Shown one piece after another: positions 35,003 to 43,541 of a stretch of DNA of 64,000 bases (positions are counted from its first letter, which is position 1; every line of letters begins with the position of its first letter). A model generated the notes under the pieces. The model worked only from the letters and a program-made list of their open reading frames with translations. It searched no databases and was not told the DNA's origin. The stretch is from the NCBI RefSeq assembly GCF_036263595.1, contig NZ_DATAGQ010000129.1:39748-103747 (forward strand), read 5' to 3'. The translations under genes and the position numbers were made by a program. This DNA comes from Geminicoccus sp036263595. GTDB taxonomy: Bacteria > Pseudomonadota > Alphaproteobacteria > Geminicoccales > Geminicoccaceae.

Positions 35003-35832
35003 CCCGGACATCCACGCGGATCCACACCCTGCGAAGGGCGAAGCCGCGTCCACGCTGGGTAAAGCCCGTCGTGACCAGCGGAATGATCCTCCTTCTCGTG
35101 GGCGCGATCATCCCCGGCCTGTGGATAAACTTCGGGCACTCGCACGTGCTGCCAATGCTGGCATCCGCGGAACTCGCCTGGCGAGGCGCAACAGGACAGG
35201 CAGGGCTGGTTGTGCGGAAACTCTCCAGTGATGGGAGAGTGCGAACTTCTGTGGATGAATTGCGGACAGTTCTTGATGGCCTGAGGGGTGCCAATATACT
35301 TACGGTTGATATCGACCACGCACGACGCCGTATCGAGGAGCTCCCTTGGGTGAAGTCTGCGACGATCCAGCGCCGGCTGCCCGACACGCTCCACGTCAGC
35401 CTGGTTGAACGGCAACCGCTTGCACTCGCCGAAGCCGATAGTGGCCGGCTCGTGCTGATCGACGAGGACGGACAGGTCGTGAACATGACGGATTTGCGAC
35501 CGTTCGCCAACCTGCCGACCGTTGCCGGCGAGGGTGCCCAGCGGCATGCTGGCGATCTGCTCGCCCTGATCCGCTCCGAACCCGCCCTCTACGAACGCGT
35601 GTCCGGCGCCAGGCGCGTCGGCGACCGGCGCTGGAACGTCTGGATCGATGGCCGGGTCGAGGTGAGGTTGCCTGAAGAGGGGGCTGCCGAAGCCTGGCAC
35701 AAGCTGGCGCGCATCCAGGCGGGCGACGGCCTGCTGGACAAGGCGGTGGTGGCCCTCGACATGCGCGCGCTGGGCGGGATCGTTGTCCGGCCCGATCCGC
35801 GGATCGCCGGCGACGACAAGGAGGGCGCATGA
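34990..35832 (+). CDS. ftsQ: cell division protein FtsQ
   Basis: 280-residue bitopic divisome protein: a basic cytosolic N-terminus, one transmembrane helix (residues about 30-50, SGMILLLVGAIIPGLWINFG), then a POTRA domain (VRTSVDELRTVLDGLRGANI, LPWVKSATIQRRLPDTLHV) and the beta domain. Connects FtsL/B to the late divisome. The N-terminal third is relatively GC-poor and carries DnaA-box and promoter-like sequences. Stop overlaps the ftsA ATG. Confidence 0.93.
   Translation: MRRLTRTSTRIHTLRRAKPRPRWVKPVVTSGMILLLVGAIIPGLWINFGHSHVLPMLASAELAWRGATGQAGLVVRKLSSDGRVRTSVDELRTVLDGLRGANILTVDIDHARRRIEELPWVKSATIQRRLPDTLHVSLVERQPLALAEADSGRLVLIDEDGQVVNMTDLRPFANLPTVAGEGAQRHAGDLLALIRSEPALYERVSGARRVGDRRWNVWIDGRVEVRLPEEGAAEAWHKLARIQAGDGLLDKAVVALDMRALGGIVVRPDPRIAGDDKEGA
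35120..35128 (-). promoter_or_regulatory. DnaA-box sequence inside ftsQ
   Basis: TGTGGATAA on the plus strand, i.e. a perfect TTATCCACA on the minus strand, within the ftsQ membrane-helix codons. A one-mismatch site (TCATCCACA, minus) lies at 35250-35258. Function unproven; another perfect copy occurs in a glycosyltransferase gene at 56801-56809, so chance is possible. Confidence 0.3.
35273..35300 (+). promoter_or_regulatory. candidate internal promoter for ftsA-ftsZ
   Basis: TTGATG at 35273-35278, 16-base spacer, TATACT at 35295-35300, within ftsQ. Internal promoters that raise ftsA and ftsZ output are known in other bacteria; here the evidence is only the hexamer match and the local GC dip. 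Confidence 0.35.
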
Positions 35833-37127
35833 GCGCCGCCACCCTCGTCCAGCGCAAGTCACCGCCGGCCGGGCAGGAGGGAGCGCATTCCGTCCGGGTC
35901 CGGGCGGTCGTGGACATCGGCAGCACCAAGTTCGGCTGCTGGATCGTCCGTGCCAGGCGTTCGGGCGGCTTCGAGCTGCGCGGCAAGGGCTACCAGGCCG
36001 CCGACGGCGTGCGCAGTGGCGAGATCGTCGATGGCGACGATGCCGAGTTCGGCGTGGCCGCCGTCGTGCACGAGGCGGAACGTGCGGCCGGCGAGGAACT
36101 CCGCTCCGTCGTGGCCGTGACCAGCGGCGGCCGGCCCGCCTCCACCCATGCCAGGGTCGAGGTGCCGCTGTTCGGCCGCGCCGTCGACCGTTCCGACATC
36201 GAGCGGGGCATGGACGCGGCCCGCGTCCAGATGGGCAGCCCGAACCGTTCGATCGTCCATCTGCTGCCTCTGGAACTTTCGATCGACGATGGGCAGCCCC
36301 TGCGCGATCCGCGCGGCATGCGCGGCGAACGCCTGCAGATGCTGGTGCATGCGGTGAGCATGGACAGCCGGCACGTCGCCCAGCTCCGGTCCTGCCTGGA
36401 TGGCTGCCATCTCGACGTCGACGAGGTGGTGTGCGCCGGCTACGCATCTGGCTGGTCGGTGACCACCCCGGACGAGCGGGAGCGGGGCTGCATGGTCCTG
36501 GACCTTGGCGGGGGCGTGTCGAGTGCTGCGCACTTCCATGGTGGCCGCTTGGCGCTGTTGGCGTCGGTCCCCTATGGGGGCGAGCACATTACCGCCGACC
36601 TCGCCCATGGACTGGCCACGCAGCGCAGCCACGCCGAGCGGATCAAGTCGCTCTACACCAGCGTGCAGGCGCGACATGGTGACGCCGACCAGCGCATCGC
36701 CGTGCCGCATGTGGGCGACCCGGAGAAGTGGCCGTCGGGCGAAGTGGCACGCTCGCGGCTGACCGAGATCGCCCGGCCGAGGGTCGAGGAGATCCTGGAA
36801 TTGCTCCGCGGCAGGCTGAAGGAGCACGCGGAGCTGTTCCGGACCATGCCGCCGGCCAACCTCGTGCTGACAGGCGGGGCATCGCGGATCGAGGGTCTGG
36901 TCGAGCTGGTGGACGAGATGTTCGGCCTGCCCGTCCGCTTTGGTCTGCCGGACCGGATCCAGGTCGGCGACGTCTACGAATGCGAGCCTTGCGCGAGCGC
37001 CGCGAACGGTGCACTCGGCCTATGTCGGGGTGAGGACGGTGGACAGCGCTGGCGGAACGAAGCGGCGAGCACGTCGCTGGGGCGCGGCTGGTCCAGGTTC
37101 CGCAATTGGCTGCGCGAGAATTTCTGA
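35829..37127 (+). CDS. ftsA: cell division protein FtsA
   Basis: Actin-like ATPase that tethers FtsZ to the membrane. 432 residues; phosphate loops VVDIGSTKFGCWIV and VLDLGGGVSSAAHF, adenosine motif LTGGASRIEGL, and the C-terminal amphipathic helix GRGWSRFRNWLRENF. FtsA binds the conserved C-terminal peptide of FtsZ, which is the very part separated by the TAG in the next gene. Confidence 0.94.
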   Translation: MSAATLVQRKSPPAGQEGAHSVRVRAVVDIGSTKFGCWIVRARRSGGFELRGKGYQAADGVRSGEIVDGDDAEFGVAAVVHEAERAAGEELRSVVAVTSGGRPASTHARVEVPLFGRAVDRSDIERGMDAARVQMGSPNRSIVHLLPLELSIDDGQPLRDPRGMRGERLQMLVHAVSMDSRHVAQLRSCLDGCHLDVDEVVCAGYASGWSVTTPDERERGCMVLDLGGGVSSAAHFHGGRLALLASVPYGGEHITADLAHGLATQRSHAERIKSLYTSVQARHGDADQRIAVPHVGDPEKWPSGEVARSRLTEIARPRVEEILELLRGRLKEHAELFRTMPPANLVLTGGASRIEGLVELVDEMFGLPVRFGLPDRIQVGDVYECEPCASAANGALGLCRGEDGGQRWRNEAASTSLGRGWSRFRNWLRENF

Positions 37128-37211
37128 TGTGACGCCGTCCAGGGGGGCGGCTTCGTGGTGGCGGCTGACGGCCCGACGAGAGCGCGAGGTCGGGTGAGGG
37201 TGGAGGACAAC

Positions 37212-38186
37212 ATGACGATCAACTTGACCATGCCGGTGGCACACGACCTGAAGCCCAGGATCAGTGTGGTTGGTGTCGGTGGTGCTGGCGGCAATGCCGT
37301 CAACAACATGATCACCGCACACCTTGAAGGGGTCGAGTTCGTCGCCTGCAACACCGACGCCCAGGCGCTGGACCGCTGCCTGACCGATCGGAAGATCCAG
37401 CTCGGCAACACCGTGACCCACGGGCTGGGGGCAGGTGCCCGTCCCGAGATCGGCCGCGCTGCCGCCGAGGAAGCCCGCAACGAGATCATCGACGCGCTCT
37501 CCGGCAGCCACATGGTGTTCATCACCGCCGGCATGGGCGGCGGTACCGGCACTGGTGCTGCCCCGGTTATCGCGAAGGCGGTGAAGGAGCAGGGCATCCT
37601 GACCGTGGGCGTGGTCACCAAGCCCTTCCAGTTCGAAGGCGGCTATCGTGCCCGCCTGGCCGAGAGCGGCATCGAGGAACTGGAGCAGTGGGTCGACACA
37701 CTCATCGTGATCCCGAACCAGAACCTGTTCCGGATCGCCAATGAGCGCACGACCTTCACCGAAGCCTTCCAGATGGCCGACCAGGTCCTCCACATGGGCG
37801 TGCGCGGCGTCACCGACCTGATCGTCATGCCCGGCCTCGTCAACCTGGACTTCGCCGACATCCGCACCGTCATGGGCGAGATGGGCAAGGCGATGATGGG
37901 GACCGGCGAGAGCGAGGGCGAGCGCCGGGCCATCGAGGCCGCGGAGAGCGCTATCTCCAATCCACTCCTCGACGAGGTGTCGATGAAGGGTGCCCGCGGC
38001 GTCCTCATCAACATCACCGGCGGCCCGGACATGACCCTGTTCGAGGTCGATGCCGCCGCCAACCGCATCCGTGAGGAAGTCGACCAGGACGCCAACATCA
38101 TCTTCGGTTCGACCTTCGACGAGTCGATGCACGGCAAGATCCGCGTCTCGGTGGTGGCGACCGGCATCGCCATGCCCGAGCGCTAG
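37212..38186 (+). CDS. ftsZ: cell division GTPase FtsZ, core domain ending at an in-frame TAG
   Basis: Tubulin-like GTPase forming the Z ring. ATG at 37212 has GGAGGA before it; the frame upstream to 37155 is non-conserved. The core is intact: VVGVGGAGGNAVNNMI, tubulin signature GMGGGTGTGAAPV, T7-loop NLDFADIRTVM, ending VSVVATGIAMPER. The product is 324 residues, essentially the GTPase core only. The TAG at 38184-38186 is followed in the same frame by 176 codons encoding the expected linker and C-terminal peptide. Without readthrough FtsZ could polymerise but should fail to bind FtsA. TAG is a normal stop elsewhere in the window (lysA, recN, gabT). A sequencing error, a CAG-to-TAG change, or amber readthrough are the options. 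Confidence 0.93.
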   Translation: MTINLTMPVAHDLKPRISVVGVGGAGGNAVNNMITAHLEGVEFVACNTDAQALDRCLTDRKIQLGNTVTHGLGAGARPEIGRAAAEEARNEIIDALSGSHMVFITAGMGGGTGTGAAPVIAKAVKEQGILTVGVVTKPFQFEGGYRARLAESGIEELEQWVDTLIVIPNQNLFRIANERTTFTEAFQMADQVLHMGVRGVTDLIVMPGLVNLDFADIRTVMGEMGKAMMGTGESEGERRAIEAAESAISNPLLDEVSMKGARGVLINITGGPDMTLFEVDAAANRIREEVDQDANIIFGSTFDESMHGKIRVSVVATGIAMPER

Positions 38187-38717
38187 CGCCGGGCCCAGGC
38201 CGCCGTCGAGCAGACGCCGGCCGCGGCACCGCAGTCAACCCTGCGCTTCCAGCCGCAGATCGCCCGTCCGCTGTCGCAGGCCTATCCGACGCTGCGCCCC
38301 GCTTCCCAGATGGCCCCCACGTCCGCCCAGCAGATCGACTCCCATATCCGCAGCGTGGCCGAGCGGAGCGAAGCGCGCGCCGAGGCTCCCGAGGCCGCGC
38401 GCGACGATGCCTATGCCGCTGCGTCCCACGAGGCGGCCCCCTCCCAGGACGAGCGGGAGTTCGAGACCGCCGACGCGGAGTTCGGTGCCGACCGCCGCAG
38501 CCGGCAGCTGTCCGGCCTTGGCCGCGCCGAGGACCGCCTAAGCAACCTGTTCAGCAAGATGAGCAAGGGCCTGGGCTTTGGCGGGGACGCGCAGCCGATC
38601 CAGCCGCGCACCGAGCAGCCCCAGCACCTCCGTTGGGAACAGGCCGGCAACGCTGTTGGCGGTGATCCGGTCGCTGAGATTCCCGCTTTCCTGCGCCGTG
38701 ATCGTTCAAGGAGTTGA
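38187..38717 (+). pseudogene. ftsZ: FtsZ C-terminal linker and conserved peptide, cut off by in-frame TAG
   Basis: Open reading frame continuous with ftsZ after the TAG: an Ala/Gln/Pro-rich, disordered-looking linker (RRAQAAVEQTPAAAPQ...), a segment with LSNLFSKMSKGLGFGG, and the alphaproteobacterial FtsZ tail PVAEIPAFLRRDRSRS before TGA at 38715. Read through, FtsZ would have about 501 residues. The first internal ATG (38310) has no clear ribosome-binding site, so independent translation is unlikely. The tail is well preserved, which argues against long-standing loss of function. Confidence 0.85.
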
Positions 38718-38728
38718 GCACTGAAGCT

Positions 38729-38749
38729 CTTCTGTCACATGAACAGAAG
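38729..38749 (+). terminator. hairpin after ftsZ, weak terminator candidate
   Basis: CTTCTGT and ACAGAAG with a 7-base loop, 11 bases after the final TGA. No T-run follows, so it may be a processing or partial termination element between the dcw cluster and lpxC. Confidence 0.35.
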
Positions 38750-38899
38750 GCTGTAACAATCGGTAACCAACTGTGAGTAGCGGCTAGTCTTCCCTCTGCC
38801 TATCTGAACAGTGCCGGACGCCGGTCCGTCCTGATCGCCCTTTCCAGGGTGGCATGGCCGGGCCGGCTTTCGGTTCGTTTGGAAGCGGAGCGACAAGAA

Positions 38900-39892
38900 G
38901 TGATCAACTCGGGTAGCCAGCTTGGCGAGCACGGAGCTCGGGACCTAGATGTCCGGGCCAGCCGCTCGGGCCGGATGCAGCGTACGATCGCGCACCGGAT
39001 TGGCTGCGTCGGTATCGGTTTGCACGGTGGCCGCAAGGTCTCCTTGACCCTGTTGCCGGCAGCGCCCGACACCGGGATCATCTTCGTGCGCACCGATCTT
39101 CCGGGCCGGCCGGTCATCCCCGCGACCGCGGATCGGGTCGGTGACACCACCATGTGCACGACGCTGGTCGGTCCCGACGATGCCAAGGTCGCGACGATCG
39201 AGCATCTGATGGCCGCCTTCGCGCTGGCCGAGATCGACAACGTCACGGTCGAGCTCGACGGGCCGGAAGTGCCGATCATGGACGGCAGCGCCGCACCTTT
39301 CCTCTTCCTCCTGGAATGCGCCGGCGTGCGCGAGCAGGATCGGCCGCTCCGCCGGATCGAGGTGATCAAGCCCGTCCTGGTCGAGGCGGCCGGCAAGTTC
39401 GCGCGGCTCGACCCCGCACCCTTCGCCAGTTACGGCGCCTCCATCGACTTCGACCATCCGGCGGTCGGCGCCCAGGCGCTGAGCGTGCCGTTCGAGCCGA
39501 AGCGGCTGGGGCGGATGCTTGGCTCGGCGCGGACCTTCGGTTTTGCCGCCGACATCGAGCAGCTGCGCGCTCGCGGGCTGGCCCGCGGCGGCTCCCTGGA
39601 GAATGCAGTCGTGGTCGGTCCGGAGGGGATCCTCAACCCCGGCGGCCTGCGTTTCCCCGACGAGTTCGTGCGGCACAAGCTGCTGGACGCGATCGGCGAC
39701 ACCTTCCTGGCCGGTGCGCCGGTGGTGGGCCGCTGGACGGGCCATCGGGCCGGCCATGCACTCCATGTGAAGCTGGTCCGGGCCCTGCTCGCCGACCGGA
39801 CCGCATGGCGGTATGTCGAGGACACGGACGAGGACTTCACTATCGAAGCGCCTTCTGCCCAGGCACGGGTCAAGGTGGCGGCGACGGCCTGA
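38900..39892 (+). CDS. lpxC: UDP-3-O-acyl-N-acetylglucosamine deacetylase
   Basis: Committed zinc-dependent step of lipid A synthesis. Zn ligands are in EHLMAAF and HKLLDAIGD; the general-acid His is in AGHALHVKL; GIGLHGGRKV lies near the N-terminus. GTG at 38900 with GGAG ten bases upstream gives 330 residues; ATG at 38975 is an alternative close to the conserved start. lpxC after ftsZ is a conserved arrangement. Confidence 0.95.
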   Translation: MINSGSQLGEHGARDLDVRASRSGRMQRTIAHRIGCVGIGLHGGRKVSLTLLPAAPDTGIIFVRTDLPGRPVIPATADRVGDTTMCTTLVGPDDAKVATIEHLMAAFALAEIDNVTVELDGPEVPIMDGSAAPFLFLLECAGVREQDRPLRRIEVIKPVLVEAAGKFARLDPAPFASYGASIDFDHPAVGAQALSVPFEPKRLGRMLGSARTFGFAADIEQLRARGLARGGSLENAVVVGPEGILNPGGLRFPDEFVRHKLLDAIGDTFLAGAPVVGRWTGHRAGHALHVKLVRALLADRTAWRYVEDTDEDFTIEAPSAQARVKVAATA

Positions 39893-40004
39893 GCGTCGCC
39901 GCCAACCTTCGGCCGTGCCGCAAGGTGCGGACCCTTTCGTGACGTGCTAGATCGCGCACGGGCGAGTGTTGCCCTGGGCCTTGTCTCCGTCCGGGAAGGG
40001 ATTC

Positions 40005-40838
40005 GTGCTGCGCGGCTTGTTCGTCGACCGCCATTTCTACAGCTATGACGGCACCGGACGCGGTCGCTGGAAGGTTTTCACGCGGGCGGCGCAGATCCGC
40101 CTGGCACTGGCAGTGCTGCTGTTGACCATGCTCGTGGCGGTGCTGGGCGGCACCTTCGCCTACGGCTGGCTGCAGTCCCATGCCATGCCGGCCCCGGCCC
40201 TTGCCAATGTCCCGGTGGTGCGTGCGCCTGAGCCCCCACCCGTCGCCGTGGACGAGATCCAGGCCCTGCGCACGGCGCTCGACGAGACCCGCCAGAAGCG
40301 GGCGGAACTGGCCGCCGAGCTGGAGGGCCTGAAGCGGCGTCCGGTCCAGGCAGGACCGACCCAGGCCGCCTATGATGAACTCCGCGCCAGCTTCGACCGG
40401 CTGCAGGCGAGCCACGACGAGGCGGTCCGCCGGGCCGAGGCGGCGGAACAGGCGGCGGCGAGGGCGGCCGAGGCGGCCGAGCTTGCCAGGAGGGAAGCGG
40501 CCGCCCGGGGGCAGATCGACGAGGCGACCATCCCCGACCGGATCCGGGCGCTGGAACTGGAGCTGGAAATGGCCAGGACGGCAGCCCTGCCCGACGACGC
40601 GACCGCCCTTGAGCAGGACCCGCGTTATGGCGAGGATCCTGTCGACCATGCCTTCACGCCGCAGGAAGAAGAACTGGCCCTGCGCGTCCGGGAGCTGGAG
40701 GCGACCGTGGCGGAACTCGAAGCCGAGCGGACTGTCCTGGAGCAGCGGCTGGCGGAAGCCGGCCAGCCAGTCGATCTGCCTGCGCAAGGCGATGCACAAC
40801 CGTCCGGCGACGAACCCGCCGGGCCAACGGACGAATGA
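40005..40838 (+). CDS. hypothetical protein: one membrane helix plus long coiled coil
   Basis: Not recognised as a named family. 277 residues from GTG at 40005, chosen because GGAAGGG lies 4 bases upstream; an earlier GTG at 39966 is in frame. One transmembrane segment (LALAVLLLTMLVAVLGGTFAYG, cytosolic N-terminus inferred) is followed by a Pro-rich stretch and two Ala/Glu/Arg-rich heptad-like regions separated by a link near residue 180. C-terminus is acidic. Position after lpxC suggests an envelope role, but no function can be given. Confidence 0.7.
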   Translation: MLRGLFVDRHFYSYDGTGRGRWKVFTRAAQIRLALAVLLLTMLVAVLGGTFAYGWLQSHAMPAPALANVPVVRAPEPPPVAVDEIQALRTALDETRQKRAELAAELEGLKRRPVQAGPTQAAYDELRASFDRLQASHDEAVRRAEAAEQAAARAAEAAELARREAAARGQIDEATIPDRIRALELELEMARTAALPDDATALEQDPRYGEDPVDHAFTPQEEELALRVRELEATVAELEAERTVLEQRLAEAGQPVDLPAQGDAQPSGDEPAGPTDE

Positions 40839-40856
40839 CGGAGATGGCGACGTTTC

Positions 40857-41918
40857 ATGCAGATCGATGACCTCGACACACCCTCCGTCCTGGTCGATCT
40901 CGACCGGGTCGAAGCCAACCTGAAGCGCTGGCAGGACTATTGCGATCGGCACGGCATCGCCAACCGGCCGCACATCAAGACCCACAAGCTGGTCGAGTTC
41001 GCGCGGCTGCAGGTGGCGCTGGGTGCCCACGGCATCGCCTGCCAGAAGCTCGGCGAGGCCGAGGTGATGGCCGATGCCGGCATCGACGACATCCTGATCC
41101 CCTTCAACCTGCTGGGCCGCCCCAAGCTCGAGCGTGCCGTGGCACTGGCAAAGCGGATCCGCCTGATCCTCGTCGCCGACCATGCCGAGGTGGCCGACCC
41201 GATCGGCAAGGCCTTTGCCGAGGCCGGCATGGACGTCGAGATGCTGGTCGAATGCGACACCGGTGCGAAGCGCAACGGGACGCAGTCGATCGAGGAGACG
41301 GTGGCGCTGGCAAGGCACATTGCCGCTACGCCCGGCCTGCGCTTTGCCGGGCTCCTGACCTATCCGCCGCCTGGCGGGCAGCCGAACGTGGCGGCCTACT
41401 TTGCGGAGACGGTCGAGCGGTTGAAGGCGCATGGCATCGAGGCGCCGATCCTGTCGTCCGGCGGCAGTCCGGACATGTGGACGGCGCACACCCAGGGATG
41501 GGTCACCGAGCACCGCTCGGGCACCTACATCTATGGCGATCGCATGCAGATCCGGGCCGGGTGCATCGCGCTGGAGGATTGTGCGCTGCATGTGCTGGCC
41601 ACCGTCGTGTCGCGTCCCACCGCCGATCGCGCCATCCTGGATACCGGGTCGAAGGCGCTGACCTCGGATCTGGCCGGCCTGAACGGCTATGGCCGGATCG
41701 CCGAGTATCCGGACGCCGTGATCCAGGGCCTGTCCGAGGAGCATGGCCATGTCGACCTGAGCGCCGTGCAGGGGCCGCGACCGAGGATCGGCGAGCGTGT
41801 GCGCATCCTGCCGAACCATGCATGCCCGGTGAGCAACCTTTACGACCACGTCGCATTGTGCAGGGGAAGCAACGTGGAAACCCTGGCGAAGGTAGCGGCG
41901 CGCGGTAGATTGACCTGA
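40857..41918 (+). CDS. DSD1-family PLP enzyme (D-threonine aldolase / D-serine dehydratase type)
   Basis: 353 residues with an alanine-racemase-like N-terminal barrel (PSVLVDLDRVEANL, PLP lysine in RPHIKTHK) and a C-terminal domain with the metal-site motif PNHACPVSNLYD (His-x-Cys). This architecture is shared by D-threonine aldolase, D-serine dehydratase and 3-hydroxyaspartate aldolase; sequence alone does not decide. It follows the coiled-coil gene by 18 bases, so they probably share a transcript. Confidence 0.82.
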   Translation: MQIDDLDTPSVLVDLDRVEANLKRWQDYCDRHGIANRPHIKTHKLVEFARLQVALGAHGIACQKLGEAEVMADAGIDDILIPFNLLGRPKLERAVALAKRIRLILVADHAEVADPIGKAFAEAGMDVEMLVECDTGAKRNGTQSIEETVALARHIAATPGLRFAGLLTYPPPGGQPNVAAYFAETVERLKAHGIEAPILSSGGSPDMWTAHTQGWVTEHRSGTYIYGDRMQIRAGCIALEDCALHVLATVVSRPTADRAILDTGSKALTSDLAGLNGYGRIAEYPDAVIQGLSEEHGHVDLSAVQGPRPRIGERVRILPNHACPVSNLYDHVALCRGSNVETLAKVAARGRLT

Positions 41919-41934
41919 GATTTTCTGCAAGCTT

Positions 41935-41963
41935 GCCGTCCTGGGTGAATCGATCAGGACGGC
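41935..41963 (+). promoter_or_regulatory. hairpin covering the ribosome-binding site of the CYTH-CHAD gene
   Basis: GCCGTCCTG and CAGGACGGC form a perfect 9-base stem with an 11-base loop, ending 3 bases before the ATG at 41967. The AGGA that would act as Shine-Dalgarno is inside the 3' arm. It may also serve as terminator for the upstream gene, though no T-run follows. Confidence 0.45.
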
Positions 41964-41966
41964 GAG

Positions 41967-43541
41967 ATGGGTGTCGAGCGTGAGCTGAAGCTTGAGGGCG
42001 ATCCGGCGGATCTGCGCAGGCTGCTCCAGGAGCCTATGATCGCCGCGGGCATGCAGGGGAAGCCCAAGCACAAGCAGCTGGTCACGACCTACTACGACAC
42101 CGAGGACTGCTGGCTCAGGGAGGCCTGCGGCATCAGCCTGCGCGTGCGCCGGGACGGGCGGCGCTGGCTGCAGACCGTGAAACGTGAGCGCCGCTCGGAG
42201 GGCGTGCTGTTCGCGCGCGACGAGTGGGAGATGCCGATCGCATCAGAGCTTCCGGACCCGGCCCTGCTGACCGACCCGGAACTCGCCGACGTCGTTTCGG
42301 CCATCACGGCTCGCGGCGTCGTCCCAATCGTCCGCTCCGAGATCCGCCGCGACGTCGCGGACCTGCGCTGGACCGACGAACACGGCCGTACCGGCGTGGT
42401 CAACCTGGCACTGGACGAGGGGACGATCCATGCCGGGGGCCGCCAGGCCGCCGTGGGCGAGCTGGAGCTCGAACTGGTCGAGGGCGACCCGGCATGCCTG
42501 TTCTCCCTGGCCCTGCGCTGCGCCGACCTGGTCCCGGTCCGCTTCGGCACGCTCGCCAAGTGGGAGCGCGGCTTCCGTCTCCATGCCGGCCTGCCGCCCC
42601 GGCCCGAGAAGGCCGAGCGCCCGGTCATCACCCCGGACTCCAACATCGAGGAGGTGATGATCGCCTCCATCGCGGCGGCGATGCGTCAATGGCTCGGCAA
42701 CGAGGCGGCGGTTCAGCACGGCGGTGACCCGGAAGGCGTCCACCAGATGCGGGTGGCCCTTCGGCGCCTGCGCTCGCTGCTGACCCTGTTCAAGGACCTC
42801 ATCCCGGAGGCCCAGCGGCGCTCGCTGTCGGCGGAGCTGCGGGAGATCGTGCAGGCGCTGGGTGCTGCCCGTGACCTGGACGTGTTCGAGACCGAGCTGC
42901 TGCGCCCCGTGGCCGAGGCCAGGCCTCAGGACCCGGCGCCGGCAGCCCTGCGCAGCCTCGTGGAACAGGCCCGTGTGGCCGCCTATGCCAAGGCGCATGC
43001 CAAGGTTGGCGAACGCTCCTATGCGCGCGCCGTCCTGCGCCTGTCCGCCTGGCTCGACATGCGCGGCTGGCGCACGGGCTTTGATTCATCCAGCGCCGAC
43101 CAGCTGGCGATGCCTGCGGCCGAAGCCGCAGCTTCGATCCTGGAAAAGGCGCTGCGCAAGGTCCTGCGGCAGGGGCGTGGGTTTGCCGAGCTGTCCCCGC
43201 CCGAGCGCCATGAGGTGCGGATCGCGCTGAAAAAGCTCCGCTACGGCGCGGATGCGTTCGCCGGCCTGTTCGACGAGGACCGGGTGAAGCCCTATCTGCG
43301 CCGCCTCTCGCGCCTGCAGGACCACATGGGCCGCTTCAACGACGCGGCGGTGGCCGGTGCCACGGCCGACAGCCTGTTGAGCGACCCAGGCCTTCGGGCG
43401 GCCGACCCGGCACTGGCCGCGCGCGGGGGCGGCCTGGTGGTGGGCTGGCATGGCCATGCGGCCTTGGCCGACGAGCCGGAGCTCGTCGCCGCCTGGCGGG
43501 CGTTCAAGAATGCCGAGCCCTTTTGGAGGAGCGAGGAGTGA
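41967..43541 (+). CDS. CYTH and CHAD domain protein, inorganic triphosphatase-like
   Basis: 524 residues. The N-terminal CYTH domain starts with the ExExK-type VERELKLEG and contains LRVRRDGRRWLQTVKRE, tunnel residues for triphosphate. From about residue 225 a CHAD helical domain follows, with conserved His/Arg in GVHQMRVALRRLRSLL and PERHEVRIALKKLRYGADAF, thought to bind polyphosphate. Likely a cytosolic polyphosphate/triphosphate enzyme. Its TGA overlaps the GTG of the ParA-like gene. Confidence 0.88.
   Translation: MGVERELKLEGDPADLRRLLQEPMIAAGMQGKPKHKQLVTTYYDTEDCWLREACGISLRVRRDGRRWLQTVKRERRSEGVLFARDEWEMPIASELPDPALLTDPELADVVSAITARGVVPIVRSEIRRDVADLRWTDEHGRTGVVNLALDEGTIHAGGRQAAVGELELELVEGDPACLFSLALRCADLVPVRFGTLAKWERGFRLHAGLPPRPEKAERPVITPDSNIEEVMIASIAAAMRQWLGNEAAVQHGGDPEGVHQMRVALRRLRSLLTLFKDLIPEAQRRSLSAELREIVQALGAARDLDVFETELLRPVAEARPQDPAPAALRSLVEQARVAAYAKAHAKVGERSYARAVLRLSAWLDMRGWRTGFDSSSADQLAMPAAEAAASILEKALRKVLRQGRGFAELSPPERHEVRIALKKLRYGADAFAGLFDEDRVKPYLRRLSRLQDHMGRFNDAAVAGATADSLLSDPGLRAADPALAARGGGLVVGWHGHAALADEPELVAAWRAFKNAEPFWRSEE

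Noticed and set aside
38184..38186. TAG reassigned to a sense codon genome-wide
   Set aside because: gabT, lysA and recN end at TAG at the expected protein lengths, so TAG is a normal stop here; only local readthrough or an error remain for ftsZ.
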